NCBI GenBank assembly: GCA_030147805.1
Contig: JASBUR010000009.1
Coordinates: forward strand, 1-64,000
Source of the DNA: Sphingomonadaceae bacterium
Lineage (GTDB): Bacteria > Pseudomonadota > Alphaproteobacteria > Sphingomonadales > Sphingomonadaceae
Direction of reading: 5' to 3'
Length of the DNA: 64,000 nt
Of this stretch, positions 1 to 12,011 are shown in pieces (within the stretch, counting starts at the first letter, position 1; every line of letters begins with the position of its first letter). Made by a program: the position numbers and the translations under genes. Under the pieces are notes generated by a model. The model worked only from the letters and a program-made list of their open reading frames with translations, ran no database searches and was not told the origin of the DNA.

Positions 1-486
1 TTCGTCAACATGGGCTCGCTGCTGCTGGCGCCGCTCGGCGGCGCGGTGGCGCTGCACCTCACCGGCAACATCCTGTCGATGCCGGTGTTCATCGGCATCC
101 TGATGCTGCTCGGCATCGTCGCCAAGAACTCGATCCTGCTCGTCGACTTCGCGCTCGAGGAGATGAACAAGGGCGTCGACAAGACGACGGCGATCACCGA
201 CGCCGGCCACAAGCGCGCGCAGCCGATCGTCATGACCACCGTCGCGATGGTCGCGGGCATGGTGCCGACCGCGCTGGCGCTGTCGGGCGACGCCGCCTGG
301 CGTGCGCCGATGGGCATCACCGTCATCGGCGGGCTCATCCTGTCGACCTTGCTGACGCTGCTGATCGTCCCCGCGGCGTTCAGCCTCGCCGACGACGTCG
401 AGAATTGGCTGGCGCCGAAGTTCGGCAAGCTGATGACGCATAAGCCCGATCGCGATCGGGGCGTGGCACCGCAGCCGGCCGAATGA
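1..486 (+). CDS. RND efflux transporter, C-terminal fragment
   Basis: This is the last 161 codons of an open frame that enters from the left edge, so the true start lies outside the window. The visible part has the GIVAKNSILLVDFA segment typical of the distal transmembrane region of inner-membrane RND pumps (AcrB/HAE1 type). That is followed by the MTTVAMVAGMVP helix and a last hydrophobic helix ending in LLIVPAAFSL. Such proteins are proton-driven trimers that export drugs, metals or hydrophobic compounds through a periplasmic adaptor and an outer-membrane channel. The substrate cannot be read from this fragment. The stop lies 12 bases before the next gene, so the two may be cotranscribed. 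Confidence 0.9.
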   Translation, partial: FVNMGSLLLAPLGGAVALHLTGNILSMPVFIGILMLLGIVAKNSILLVDFALEEMNKGVDKTTAITDAGHKRAQPIVMTTVAMVAGMVPTALALSGDAAWRAPMGITVIGGLILSTLLTLLIVPAAFSLADDVENWLAPKFGKLMTHKPDRDRGVAPQPAE

Positions 487-498
487 GTTGAAAGCCGG

Positions 499-2945
<2,447 letters not shown>

Positions 2946-3034
2946 TCATTCCCCTTATGGCGCAGGCGAGGGGGGTATAGACGCCGACCGGAACGATTCC
3001 AATGCGCGGCTGTTTAGGTCTTGCCGCTCTCGAT

Positions 3035-3047
3035 GAGATAATATAAC
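3035..3047. promoter_or_regulatory. Zur-box-like operator upstream of merC-zur
   Basis: The 13-base AT-rich site GAGATAATATAAC matches 10 of the 12 fixed positions of the core Zur dyad (GTTATA-N-TATAAC) as I remember it. It lies 8 bases before the merC ATG and overlaps the only plausible -10 hexamer (TATAAC), so a bound repressor would block RNA polymerase. The second gene of the unit encodes a Zur-type repressor, which makes zinc-dependent autoregulation the simplest reading. No Shine-Dalgarno sequence lies between the site and the ATG. The consensus comparison is from memory. Confidence 0.5.
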
Positions 3048-3055
3048 ACGACGCC

Positions 3056-3412
3056 ATGGATTTTCGCTGGATCGATCGTTCCGCCCTCGGGCTCTCGGGA
3101 CTTTGCCTGGTGCACTGTCTCGTCGGCAGCCTGCTGATCGCCGCGCTCTCGGTCAGCGGCGGCTTCCTGCTCGACCATCAATTTCACGTCATCGGACTGG
3201 CCGTGGCGATTCCGCTTGCGGCCTTCGGTTTGTGGCGCGGGGTCGTCCGCCACGGGCGCTGGCTGGTGGCGGCGGTGGGCGTCGCGGGTCTCGCGCTGAT
3301 GGTGCTGGCGCAGTTCGCCGCGCACGGCGCCGCCGAGGAAGTCTTCTATACGGTGATCGGCGTGACGCTGCTGGGCATCGCGCATCTCCTCAATCTGCGC
3401 TGGAGCGCCTGA
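3056..3412 (+). CDS. MerC-domain membrane protein
   Basis: The 118-residue product is almost entirely hydrophobic, with about four membrane-spanning segments and a short C-terminal tail. The first segment holds the CLVHC cysteine pair seen in MerC-family proteins, which move Hg(II) or other soft metal ions across the inner membrane. No merR, merA, merT or merP lies nearby, so this is not a mercury operon. The partner 40 bases downstream is a Zur-type regulator and a Zur-box-like site precedes the start, so zinc or general metal handling is more likely. The start codon has no recognisable ribosome site, suggesting a leaderless message. Confidence 0.75.
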   Translation: MDFRWIDRSALGLSGLCLVHCLVGSLLIAALSVSGGFLLDHQFHVIGLAVAIPLAAFGLWRGVVRHGRWLVAAVGVAGLALMVLAQFAAHGAAEEVFYTVIGVTLLGIAHLLNLRWSA

Positions 3413-3452
3413 CGCGCTTGAGACTGGGGCCTCGAAGCCCCATAATCAGGCC

Positions 3453-3923
3453 ATGGCGTCCGTTCCGCACCACGACCATGTCAACCATGCCGGCCGCGCG
3501 CTCGTGGGCGCGGCGCGCGACGCGATGGTCGCCGGCGGTGAGCAATGGACCGACATGCGCGCCGCGGTGTTCGAATCGCTGGCCAGCTTCGACCAGCCGG
3601 CGAGCGCCTACGACATCGCCGACCGGGTCAGCCAGCTGCTCGGCCGGCGCGTCGCCGCCAATACCGTCTACCGCATCCTCGACCTGTTCGTGTCGAAGAA
3701 CGTCGCCATGCGCGTCGAAAGCCGCAACGCCTATCTGGCGAACGCGCATCCCGACTGCCTGCACGATTGCATCTTCCTCGTCTGCGACGGCTGCGGCGCC
3801 ACCACGCACGTCGACGACGACGTGCTGTCGAACGGCGTTCGCGAACGAGCGAGCGCCGCAGGGTTCAAGGCCGAGCGGCCGGTGATCGAGGTCCGCGGCC
3901 GCTGTTCGGACTGCCGCGACTAG
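3453..3923 (+). CDS. zur: Fur-family repressor, Zur-type
   Basis: The 156-residue protein has an N-terminal winged helix (about residues 20-90, with ANTVYRILDLFV as recognition helix) followed by a Fur dimerisation domain. The C-terminal half holds HPDCLHDCIFLVCDGCG and a final CSDC, giving the two CxxC pairs of the structural zinc site, plus histidines that would form the regulatory metal site. This pattern and the merC neighbour favour Zur over Fur or PerR. It would repress zinc-uptake genes when zinc is plentiful. The gene follows merC by 40 bases and is probably cotranscribed, so the operator upstream of merC would make it autoregulated. Confidence 0.8.
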   Translation: MASVPHHDHVNHAGRALVGAARDAMVAGGEQWTDMRAAVFESLASFDQPASAYDIADRVSQLLGRRVAANTVYRILDLFVSKNVAMRVESRNAYLANAHPDCLHDCIFLVCDGCGATTHVDDDVLSNGVRERASAAGFKAERPVIEVRGRCSDCRD

Positions 3924-3984
3924 GTTCGACAAACGCCCGCCGCGGGAGTAAGCATCCGGTCCGCGTAACTATTCTGGATCCCCC

Positions 3985-5910
3985 GTGACCCAAGGCCCCG
4001 TCACTCCGTTGCTCGACACGGTCTCGACCCCCATCGACCTCCGCCGCCTGAAGGCGGACCAGCTGCGCCAGCTCGCTGACGAGCTGCGCGCCGAGATGAT
4101 CGATGCGGTGAGCGTGACCGGGGGGCACCTCGGGGCGGGACTCGGCGTCGTCGAGCTCACCGTGGCGCTGCACTATGTGTTCGAGACGCCGCGCGACGTC
4201 CTCATCTGGGATGTCGGCCACCAGGCCTATCCGCACAAGATTCTCACCGGGCGGCGCGACCGCATCCGCACGCTCCGTCAGGGCGGGGGCCTTTCGGGCT
4301 TCACCAAGCGCAGCGAGAGCGAATACGACCCGTTCGGCGCCGCGCACAGCTCGACCTCGATCTCGGCGGCGATCGGTTTCGCCACCGCCAACAAGCTCGC
4401 CGGCCAGCCCGGCAAGGCGATCGCCGTCATCGGCGACGGCGCGATGTCGGCAGGCATGGCCTATGAGGCGATGAACAATGCCGAAGGCGCCGGCAACCGG
4501 CTGATCGTCATCCTCAACGACAACGACATGTCGATCGCGCCGCCGGTCGGCGCGCTGTCGGCCTATCTGGCCCGGCTGGTGTCGTCGGAGAGCTTCCTCG
4601 GCCTTCGCGGCATGGCGAAGCGCGTCGCCAAGAAGCTGCTGCCGCAACGGTTGCAGCGCGCCGCCGAGCGGGCCGAGGAGTTCGCGCGCGGCATGGCGAC
4701 CGGCGGGACGCTGTTCGAGGAGCTCGGCTTCTACTATGTCGGCCCGATCGACGGCCACAATCTCGACCATCTGCTGCCGGTGCTCGAGAATGTCCGCGAC
4801 GCGGTCGAAGGGCCGATCCTCGTCCATGTCGTCACGCAGAAGGGCAAGGGCTATGCGCCCGCCGAGGCGGCGCCCGACAAATATCATGGCGTCGTGAAGT
4901 TCGACGTGGTGACCGGAACGCAGGCGAAAGCCCCCGCCGGCCCGCCGAGCTATACCGGCACCTTCGCCAAGGCGCTGCTCGCCGAGGCCGAGCGCGACGA
5001 TCGCATCGTCGCGATCACCGCGGCGATGCCGTCGGGCACCGGGCTCGACAAGTTCCAGGCGGCGTTCCCCGACCGGACCTTCGACGTCGGCATCGCCGAG
5101 CAGCATGCGGTTACCTTCGCCGCCGGCCTTGCGGCGCAGGGCTACCGGCCGTTCTGCGCGATCTATTCGACCTTCCTGCAGCGCGCCTACGATCAGGTCG
5201 TCCACGACGTCGCCATCCAGAACCTGCCGGTGCGTTTCGCGATCGACCGCGCCGGGCTCGTCGGTGCCGACGGCTCGACGCACGCCGGCAGTTTCGACGT
5301 CACCTATCTCGCCACGCTGCCCAACATGGTGGTGATGGCCGCGTCGGATGAAGCCGAGCTCGTCCACATGGTCCATACCGCGGCGCTGCACGACAGCGGA
5401 CCGATCGCGCTGCGCTATCCGCGCGGCGAGGGCACCGGCGTGCCGCTGCCGGCGACGCCGCAGCGGCTCGAGATCGGCCGGGGCCGGATCGTCCGCGAGG
5501 GCAAGAAGGTGGCGATCCTGTCGCTCGGCACCCGGCTCACCGAGGCGCTCAAGGCCGCCGACGAGCTCGACGCCAAGGGCCTGTCGACGACCGTCGCCGA
5601 CATGCGCTTCGCCAAGCCGCTCGACTATGACCTCATCCGCCGCCTCGTCGCGACGCATGAGGTGGTGCTGACCGTCGAGGAAGCCGCGATCGGCGGCTTC
5701 GGCGCGCATCTGCTCACCTGGCTGTCCGACGAGGGGCTGCTCGACGCCGGACTGAAGGTGCGGACGCTGCGCCTTCCCGACAGCTTCCAGGAGCACAACA
5801 AGCCCGACGTGCAATATGCCGAGGCGCGGCTCGACGCTGCGGCGATGGTCGACACGGTGCTGTCGGCGCTCCGGCACAACAGCGTGAAGGTGCTGGGCGC
5901 CCGCGCCTAG
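3985..5910 (+). CDS. dxs: 1-deoxy-D-xylulose-5-phosphate synthase
   Basis: The 641-residue enzyme condenses pyruvate and glyceraldehyde 3-phosphate, using thiamine diphosphate, in the first committed step of the MEP isoprenoid pathway. This feeds quinones, hopanoids and, in sphingomonads, carotenoids. The N-terminal domain shows [15 protein letters not shown] and the ThDP/Mg site [16 protein letters not shown] near residue 150. The pyrimidine-binding domain holds the catalytic glutamate in VGIAEQHAV near residue 370, and a transketolase C-terminal domain begins near residue 505. The length is normal. The start is GTG. The pairing with tlyA 27 bases downstream is common in alphaproteobacteria. 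Confidence 0.97.
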   Translation: MTQGPVTPLLDTVSTPIDLRRLKADQLRQLADELRAEMIDAVSVTGGHLGAGLGVVELTVALHYVFETPRDVLIWDVGHQAYPHKILTGRRDRIRTLRQGGGLSGFTKRSESEYDPFGAAHSSTSISAAIGFATANKLAGQPGKAIAVIGDGAMSAGMAYEAMNNAEGAGNRLIVILNDNDMSIAPPVGALSAYLARLVSSESFLGLRGMAKRVAKKLLPQRLQRAAERAEEFARGMATGGTLFEELGFYYVGPIDGHNLDHLLPVLENVRDAVEGPILVHVVTQKGKGYAPAEAAPDKYHGVVKFDVVTGTQAKAPAGPPSYTGTFAKALLAEAERDDRIVAITAAMPSGTGLDKFQAAFPDRTFDVGIAEQHAVTFAAGLAAQGYRPFCAIYSTFLQRAYDQVVHDVAIQNLPVRFAIDRAGLVGADGSTHAGSFDVTYLATLPNMVVMAASDEAELVHMVHTAALHDSGPIALRYPRGEGTGVPLPATPQRLEIGRGRIVREGKKVAILSLGTRLTEALKAADELDAKGLSTTVADMRFAKPLDYDLIRRLVATHEVVLTVEEAAIGGFGAHLLTWLSDEGLLDAGLKVRTLRLPDSFQEHNKPDVQYAEARLDAAAMVDTVLSALRHNSVKVLGARA

Positions 5911-5937
5911 GCGCCCCCTGGTCGGGGAGCGGAGCGT

Positions 5938-6687
5938 ATGAAAATCCGCGCCGATCAGCTCATCGTCGATCGCGGCCTCGCCGAGAGCCGGACGCGCGCG
6001 CAGGCGCTGATCCTCGCCGGGCTGGTGTTCGTCGGCGACCGCCGCGTCGACAAGGCCGGCCAGACGCTGCCGGCCGATGCCGAGCTGATCCTCAAGGGTC
6101 GCGACCACCCGTGGGTATCGCGCGGCGGCGTAAAGCTGGCGCATGCGCTCGATCATTTCGGCTGGGACGTGACCGGCGCGGTCGCGATCGACGTCGGCTC
6201 GTCGACCGGCGGCTTCACTGATGTGCTGCTCACCAAAGGCGCGGCGAAGGTTTATGCGGTCGACTCCGGCACCAACCAGCTCGCCTGGAAGTTGCGGCAG
6301 GACCCGCGCGTCGTCGTCCACGAGCAGACCAGCGCCCGCATCCTGACCCCGGATCATATCCCGGAAAGCGTCGACCTCATCGTCTGCGATGCGAGTTTCA
6401 TCGGGCTCGCCAAGGTGCTCGAGCGACCGCTCACATTCGCCAAGCCGACCGCGCGGCTGCTCGCGCTGATCAAGCCGCAGTTCGAGGCCGGGCCCGGCGA
6501 GGTGGGGAAGGGCGGCGTCGTGCGCGATCCGGCGCTCCATGCCCGCGTCTGCGCCGAGGTCGAGGCGTGGGTCTCCGGGCAGCCGGGCTGGCAGGTGCTC
6601 GGCATCGTGCAGAGCCCGATTACCGGCCCGGAAGGCAATGTCGAATTCCTGATCGCCGCCGAGCGGCGCGAATCGCCCCAGCCATAA
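5938..6687 (+). CDS. tlyA: TlyA-family rRNA 2'-O-methyltransferase (hemolysin A-like)
   Basis: The 249-residue protein has an S4 RNA-binding domain at residues 1-60 (RADQLIVDRGLAESRTRAQ) and then an FtsJ-type methyltransferase domain. The SAM-binding loop is DVGSSTGGFTDVLL near residue 85. VDLIVCDASFIGL and LIKPQFEAG supply the later conserved positions. Homologues methylate cytidines in 16S and 23S rRNA; the older name hemolysin reflects an indirect phenotype. The ATG follows GGGGAGCGGAG, a good ribosome site, and the gene probably shares the dxs message. Confidence 0.88.
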   Translation: MKIRADQLIVDRGLAESRTRAQALILAGLVFVGDRRVDKAGQTLPADAELILKGRDHPWVSRGGVKLAHALDHFGWDVTGAVAIDVGSSTGGFTDVLLTKGAAKVYAVDSGTNQLAWKLRQDPRVVVHEQTSARILTPDHIPESVDLIVCDASFIGLAKVLERPLTFAKPTARLLALIKPQFEAGPGEVGKGGVVRDPALHARVCAEVEAWVSGQPGWQVLGIVQSPITGPEGNVEFLIAAERRESPQP

Positions 6688-6738
6688 CTTGCGCGGGCGG
6701 GGCCGATTGATATAGGACCCGCCGACCCGAGTTTCTCC

Positions 6739-6823
6739 GCGGGCGTGGCGGAATTGGTAGACGCGGCAGGTTTAGGTCCTGTTGTCGAAAGACGTGGGGG
6801 TTCGAGTCCCTTCGCCCGCACCA
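6739..6823 (+). tRNA. tRNA-Leu (anticodon TAG)
   Basis: A full class II tRNA can be folded. The acceptor arms GCGGGCG and CGCCCGC pair over seven bases. The D-arm is GGCGGAATTGGTAGACGC, and the anticodon stem-loop carries TTTAGGT with anticodon TAG. A variable arm and the T-arm GGGGGTTCGAGTCCC follow, and CCA is encoded. The product decodes CTA and other CTN leucine codons. It lies in the 184-base gap between tlyA and tig. Confidence 0.96.
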
Positions 6824-6871
6824 ACGAAGCTCCACCGCGAACAACATAGAAGATTTGGAAAGCCTGATCCG

Positions 6872-8479
6872 ATGCGCATTGCCGAGACGCTCAACGAAGG
6901 CCTGAAGCGCGAGTATAGCGTGACCATTCCGGCCAAGGACCTGAACGCCAAGATCGACGCGCAGGTCGCGAACGTCGCCAAGCAGATCCGCATGCCCGGC
7001 TTCCGCCCCGGCAAGGTGCCGCTCAACCTCGTCAAGAAGATGCACGGCGCCTCGCTGCGCCAGGAGGCGCTGCAGGAGGCGCTCAACGACGGCATCCAGC
7101 AGGTGATCGCCGAGCAGAAGCTGCGCCCGGCGATGCAGCCGCAGGTCGACGTCGAGAGCATCGAGGAGGGCAAGGACGTCTCGTTCAAGGTCGCGGTCGA
7201 AGTGCTGCCGACGATCGATGCGCCCGCCGTCGAAGGCATCAAGCTCGAGAAGCTCGTCGTCGATCCGACCGATAACGACATGACCGCGGCGCTGCAGCGC
7301 CTCGCCGACCAGCAGAAGAGCTTCGACGCGGCGCCGGCGAAATATGCCGCCAAGAGCGGCGACGTCGTCGTCATGGACTTCGTCGGCACCGTCGACGGCG
7401 AGCCCTTCGAGGGCGGCACGGGCGAAGGCATGCAGGTCGAACTCGGCTCGGGCCGGCTGATCCCGGGGTTCGAGGAGCAGCTCGAGGGCGTGAAGGCCAA
7501 CGAGCAGCGCACGCTCAAGGTAACCTTCCCCGACGATTATAACGTCGCCTATCTCAAGGGCCGCGACGCCGAGTTTGCGGTGACGGTCAACGAGGTCCGC
7601 ACGCCCAAGCCCGTCCTCCTGGACGACAGCCTGGCGAGCAATCTCGGCATCGAGACGCTCGATAAGCTGAAGGAGATCCTCAAGGATTCGCTCGGCAACG
7701 AGCTGTCGGGGCTGACGCGCACGCACATGAAGCGCAAGCTGCTCGACCATCTCGCGGCCTCGCACGATTTCGCGGTGCCCGAGACGATGGTCGAGGCCGA
7801 ATTCAACCAGATCTGGCAGCAGCTCGAGCATGAGGCGGGCCACGAGGCCGACGTCGAGGCCGCCAAGGCCGAGATCGAGAAGGATCGCGACGAGTATCGC
7901 CGCATCGCCGAGCGCCGCGTTCGCCTCGGCCTGCTGCTCTCCGAGATCGGCCAGGCCAACAACATCCAGGTCAGCCAGCCGGAAATGAACCGGCTGATCA
8001 TGCAGGAAGCCAGCAAGTATCCGCGCGACCAGCAGCAGCAGGCGGTGAAGTTCTTCCAGGAGAATGCGATGGCCGCTGCGCAGCTGCGCGCGCCGCTCTA
8101 CGAGGAAAAGGTCGTCGACTTCCTGATCGAGAAGGCCGACATCACCGAGCGCAAGGTGTCGCGCGACGAGCTGCAGGCGGCGATCGAGAGCGAGGACGAA
8201 TCGCCGCTCGGCCATGTGCACGGCCCGGACTGCGGCCACGACCACCACGGGCACGACCATGGCGCCGCCAAGCCGAAGGCGAAGAAGGCCGCCGCCAAGA
8301 CGGCTGACGCAGCCCCAGCCGAAGCGGCGGAGGCCGAGCCGGTGAAGCCTGCGAAGAAGGCGGCGAAGGCACCGGCCGAAGAGGCCAAGCCGGCGAAGAA
8401 GGCCGCTGCCAAGCCCAAGTCCGAAGCCGCCCCGGCGGCGGCCGAGAAGCCGGCGAAGAAGGCCGCCAAGAAAGCCTGA
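6872..8479 (+). CDS. tig: Trigger factor with metal-binding-like and Lys/Ala-rich tail
   Basis: Trigger factor binds ribosomal protein L23 and shields nascent chains. The 535-residue product has the ribosome-binding domain with the signature GFRPGKVPLNLV near residue 43. An FKBP-like prolyl isomerase domain (about 159-245, DVVVMDFVGTVDGEPFEGG) and the helical substrate-binding domain (to about 440) follow. The ATG at 6872 gives the usual N-terminus MRIAETLNEG. Compared with a typical length near 430-450, there are about 90 extra residues. These are a His-rich patch (GHVHGPDCGHDHHGHDHG) near residue 450 and then repeated AKKAA/PAKKAA units ending in KKAAKKA. The tail could bind metal ions and rRNA; that is inference. 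Confidence 0.95.
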   Translation: MRIAETLNEGLKREYSVTIPAKDLNAKIDAQVANVAKQIRMPGFRPGKVPLNLVKKMHGASLRQEALQEALNDGIQQVIAEQKLRPAMQPQVDVESIEEGKDVSFKVAVEVLPTIDAPAVEGIKLEKLVVDPTDNDMTAALQRLADQQKSFDAAPAKYAAKSGDVVVMDFVGTVDGEPFEGGTGEGMQVELGSGRLIPGFEEQLEGVKANEQRTLKVTFPDDYNVAYLKGRDAEFAVTVNEVRTPKPVLLDDSLASNLGIETLDKLKEILKDSLGNELSGLTRTHMKRKLLDHLAASHDFAVPETMVEAEFNQIWQQLEHEAGHEADVEAAKAEIEKDRDEYRRIAERRVRLGLLLSEIGQANNIQVSQPEMNRLIMQEASKYPRDQQQQAVKFFQENAMAAAQLRAPLYEEKVVDFLIEKADITERKVSRDELQAAIESEDESPLGHVHGPDCGHDHHGHDHGAAKPKAKKAAAKTADAAPAEAAEAEPVKPAKKAAKAPAEEAKPAKKAAAKPKSEAAPAAAEKPAKKAAKKA

Positions 8480-8503
8480 TCTTAACATCTGCACGCCATG
8501 ATG

Positions 8504-8535
8504 ACCGCCGCGCTGGTGCCAGCGCGGCGGTTTTC
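8504..8535 (+). terminator. Rho-independent terminator of tig
   Basis: A 10-bp perfect GC stem (CCGCCGCGCT with AGCGCGGCGG) closes a 6-base loop and is followed at once by TTTT and then CGTTTG. It begins 25 bases after the tig stop codon. Confidence 0.85.
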
Positions 8536-8586
8536 GTTTGTTTCGGGTTCGTGTTATGACCGACGCGGGTTGCGCGGCCCGGGGCC

Positions 8587-8606
8587 TGCTTCGCTCGAGC
8601 GAAGCA
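8587..8606. repeat. 20-bp perfect palindrome upstream of the diguanylate cyclase
   Basis: The bases form a perfect dyad with half-site TGCTTCGCTC and its reverse complement, centred on CTCGAG. It lies between the tig terminator and the next start codon, 32 bases before ATG 8639. With no loop it is better suited to a dimeric DNA-binding protein than to a hairpin. No T-run follows it. The binding protein is unknown. Confidence 0.55.
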
Positions 8607-8638
8607 CCCTGCGATGGTGCGTGCTGAGGGGTGTGCGG

Positions 8639-9832
8639 ATGATTCTCGATCCGGCGACGCTGATCGTGGTGGCCGTCATCATGAGTCTGGTCATCGCCGC
8701 GCTGCTGTTCTTCTCGTGGCTGCAGGATCGGCGGGTCGACGCGCTGCGCTGGTGGAGCGCGACCTGCCTGCTCGCGGCCATCGCGGCCATCATGTTCCTG
8801 CTCGGCGGCACCGAGACGCGCAGCATGGGGCGCGAGGTCGGCAATGCCGTGTTCGTGCTGAGCTATGGGTTGAGCTATGCGGCCGCGCGCCGGTTCAACG
8901 AGCGCTCGGTACCCTGGGTCGGCGTCCTCGCCGGCGTTCCGATCTGGCTGGCGACCGCCTGGGCCTTCGATGTCGGGTTCGTCGAGCGGGTCGTGGTGAT
9001 CTCGTTGCTGGTGGTGGCCTATGGGTGGGTGACGGCACGCGAGCTGTGGAACGGCCCCGACCGGCTGATCTCGGAGCGCGCCGCCGCGGTCATCACCGCG
9101 CTCAACGCGATCTATTTCGCCTCGCGGATCTTCACCGGCCCCGGTCTGCTGCCGACGGGCGAGTGGGTGACGGTCTTCGATTCCGCCTGGGTCTCGATGG
9201 TCGGGCTGGTGATGCTGCTCTACATGATGACCTTCGGCTTCATGATCATGTCGATGTCGAAGGAAAAGACCGATCTCGAACATCGGCGCGCTGCGCTGAT
9301 CGACCCGCTGACGGGCGTCGCCAATCGCCGTGCCTTCATGATCCAGGCCGACAAGCTGCTTGCCGAGTCGCGCCAGGCCAGCCAGCCGGCCGCGGTCATG
9401 ATGTTCGACCTCGACCACTTCAAGTCGGTCAACGATACGCACGGCCACCTCGTGGGCGATGGCGTGCTGACCGAGTTCGCGACGATCGCCGTCACGCGGC
9501 TGCCGCGCCGAGCGATGCTCTGCCGGATGGGGGGCGAGGAGTTCGCCGCGATCGTGCCCGGGACCGACCATCTCACGGCGCTCGACCTTGCCGAACTCAT
9601 CCGCGGCGACCTGGCGAGCGAAACCCGCCTCGTGCCGACGACGGTGAGCGCCGGCGTGGCGATCAGCACGTCGAGCGACGAGAGTCTTGACCAGCTGCTG
9701 TCGCGCGCCGACGATGCGCTCTACCGGGCGAAGAAGGCCGGTCGCAATCGCGTCGTCGCGTCGAACGGCTCGGCCGAACGCCCCGCCGCTTCCGCCGCCG
9801 CCGTCGTCGGGCTAGACCCGGCGCTCGCCTGA
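8639..9832 (+). CDS. Membrane-bound diguanylate cyclase (GGDEF)
   Basis: The 397-residue protein begins with about six or seven hydrophobic segments (residues 5-215) and ends with a GGDEF domain. DPLTGVANRRAF marks the domain start, FDLDHFKSVNDTHGH the metal/GTP region, and RMGGEEFAAIVPG the intact active site near residue 298. It should make cyclic di-GMP from two GTP at the inner membrane. The RxxD inhibitory site usually found just upstream of the active loop is absent. ATG 8639 is preferred because GAGGGGT lies 6 bases upstream; the frame extends further 5' without a good start. The N-terminal membrane module probably senses a signal, unknown here. Confidence 0.9.
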   Translation: MILDPATLIVVAVIMSLVIAALLFFSWLQDRRVDALRWWSATCLLAAIAAIMFLLGGTETRSMGREVGNAVFVLSYGLSYAAARRFNERSVPWVGVLAGVPIWLATAWAFDVGFVERVVVISLLVVAYGWVTARELWNGPDRLISERAAAVITALNAIYFASRIFTGPGLLPTGEWVTVFDSAWVSMVGLVMLLYMMTFGFMIMSMSKEKTDLEHRRAALIDPLTGVANRRAFMIQADKLLAESRQASQPAAVMMFDLDHFKSVNDTHGHLVGDGVLTEFATIAVTRLPRRAMLCRMGGEEFAAIVPGTDHLTALDLAELIRGDLASETRLVPTTVSAGVAISTSSDESLDQLLSRADDALYRAKKAGRNRVVASNGSAERPAASAAAVVGLDPALA

Positions 9833-9870
9833 CGCCGCATCCCTCACCAAAAAGTTCACGGTGGCGCGCC

Positions 9871-9899
9871 TTGACACCGTCGGGGCGCAGGGACATATC
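9871..9899 (+). promoter_or_regulatory. groESL promoter
   Basis: TTGACA at 9871-9876, a 17-base spacer and CATATC at 9894-9899 form a near-consensus promoter. It is preceded by C, so the element reads CTTGACA, which also fits the heat-shock sigma factor RpoH of alphaproteobacteria. Transcription would start about 5 bases before the CIRCE element. Whether RpoD, RpoH or both use it cannot be told by eye. Confidence 0.7.
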
Positions 9900-9910
9900 C
9901 ACCTCGCCGT

Positions 9911-9937
9911 TAGCACTCTCGTGAGATGAGTGCCAAC
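9911..9937. promoter_or_regulatory. CIRCE element (HrcA operator) upstream of groESL
   Basis: TTAGCACTC, nine bases and GAGTGCCAA reproduce the CIRCE inverted repeat with a single departure from the usual right arm (C for T). CIRCE is the operator of the HrcA repressor, which needs GroEL for activity, so chaperonin supply feeds back on its own transcription. It sits just after the predicted transcription start and 36 bases before groES. Confidence 0.93.
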
Positions 9938-9972
9938 GCGACCATTTCATAAGCAACTGCAGGGTGAAGCAC

Positions 9973-10269
9973 ATGAACTTCCGTCCATTGCACGACCGCG
10001 TCCTCGTTCGCCGCGTCGATGCCGAAGAGAAGACCTCGGGCGGCATCATCATCCCCGACACCGCCAAGGAGAAGCCGCAGGAAGGCGAGATCGTCGCCGT
10101 CGGCTCGGGCACGCGCGGCGAGGACGGCAAGGTCACGCCGCTCGACGTCAAGGCGGGCGACCGGGTCCTGTTTGGCAAATGGTCGGGCACCGAAGTTCGC
10201 GTCGATGGCGAAGATCTCCTGATCATGAAGGAGAGCGACGTTCTCGGCATCGTGGAGAAGAGCGCCTAA
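9973..10269 (+). CDS. groES: Co-chaperonin GroES
   Basis: The 98-residue product is the 10 kDa heptameric lid of the GroEL folding chamber. It opens with [13 protein letters not shown], followed by the mobile loop [18 protein letters not shown] that contacts GroEL. The later [17 protein letters not shown] and the end VLGIVEKSA are standard. ATG 9973 is chosen over the in-frame GTG 9964 because the protein family begins at this methionine. It is the first gene of the CIRCE-controlled operon, 43 bases before groEL. Confidence 0.97.
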   Translation: MNFRPLHDRVLVRRVDAEEKTSGGIIIPDTAKEKPQEGEIVAVGSGTRGEDGKVTPLDVKAGDRVLFGKWSGTEVRVDGEDLLIMKESDVLGIVEKSA

Positions 10270-10306
10270 GGCGCCCTCCCGTCCATCCATTCAGACAAGA
10301 AGGTAA

Positions 10307-11956
<1,650 letters not shown>

Positions 11957-11982
11957 GCTCCACGCCGACCGTCGAACAAGGG

Positions 11983-12010
11983 AAGGGCCGGGAGAAATCC
12001 CGGCCCTTTC
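11983..12010. terminator. Rho-independent terminator between groEL and pabBC
   Basis: An 11-bp perfect stem (AAGGGCCGGGA with TCCCGGCCCTT) encloses the tetraloop GAAA. A-rich and T-rich ends flank it, so it can work in both directions. It lies 26 bases after groEL and just before the stop of the convergent pabBC gene. Confidence 0.88.
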
Positions 12011-12011
12011 G

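Noticed and set aside
445-460. 16-bp perfect palindrome centred on TCGCGA near the end of the RND gene
   Set aside because: It lies inside coding sequence of high GC and uses ordinary codons (PDRDRG), so chance is a sufficient explanation.
3865-6540. 891-codon minus-strand open frame opposite dxs and tlyA
   Set aside because: It is antisense to both genes, is rich in Arg, Asp and Ala repeats, and has no recognisable domain.
8098-8469. Hydrophobic 123-codon minus-strand ORF opposite the trigger factor tail
   Set aside because: Its Ala/Phe-rich sequence is the direct mirror of Lys/Ala codons in the tail, not an independent membrane protein.
6620-9571. 983-codon minus-strand open frame across tig and the cyclase gene
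   Set aside because: It mirrors two well-supported genes and reads as Arg/Leu/Gly-rich low-complexity protein with no family motif, typical of antisense frames in GC-rich DNA.
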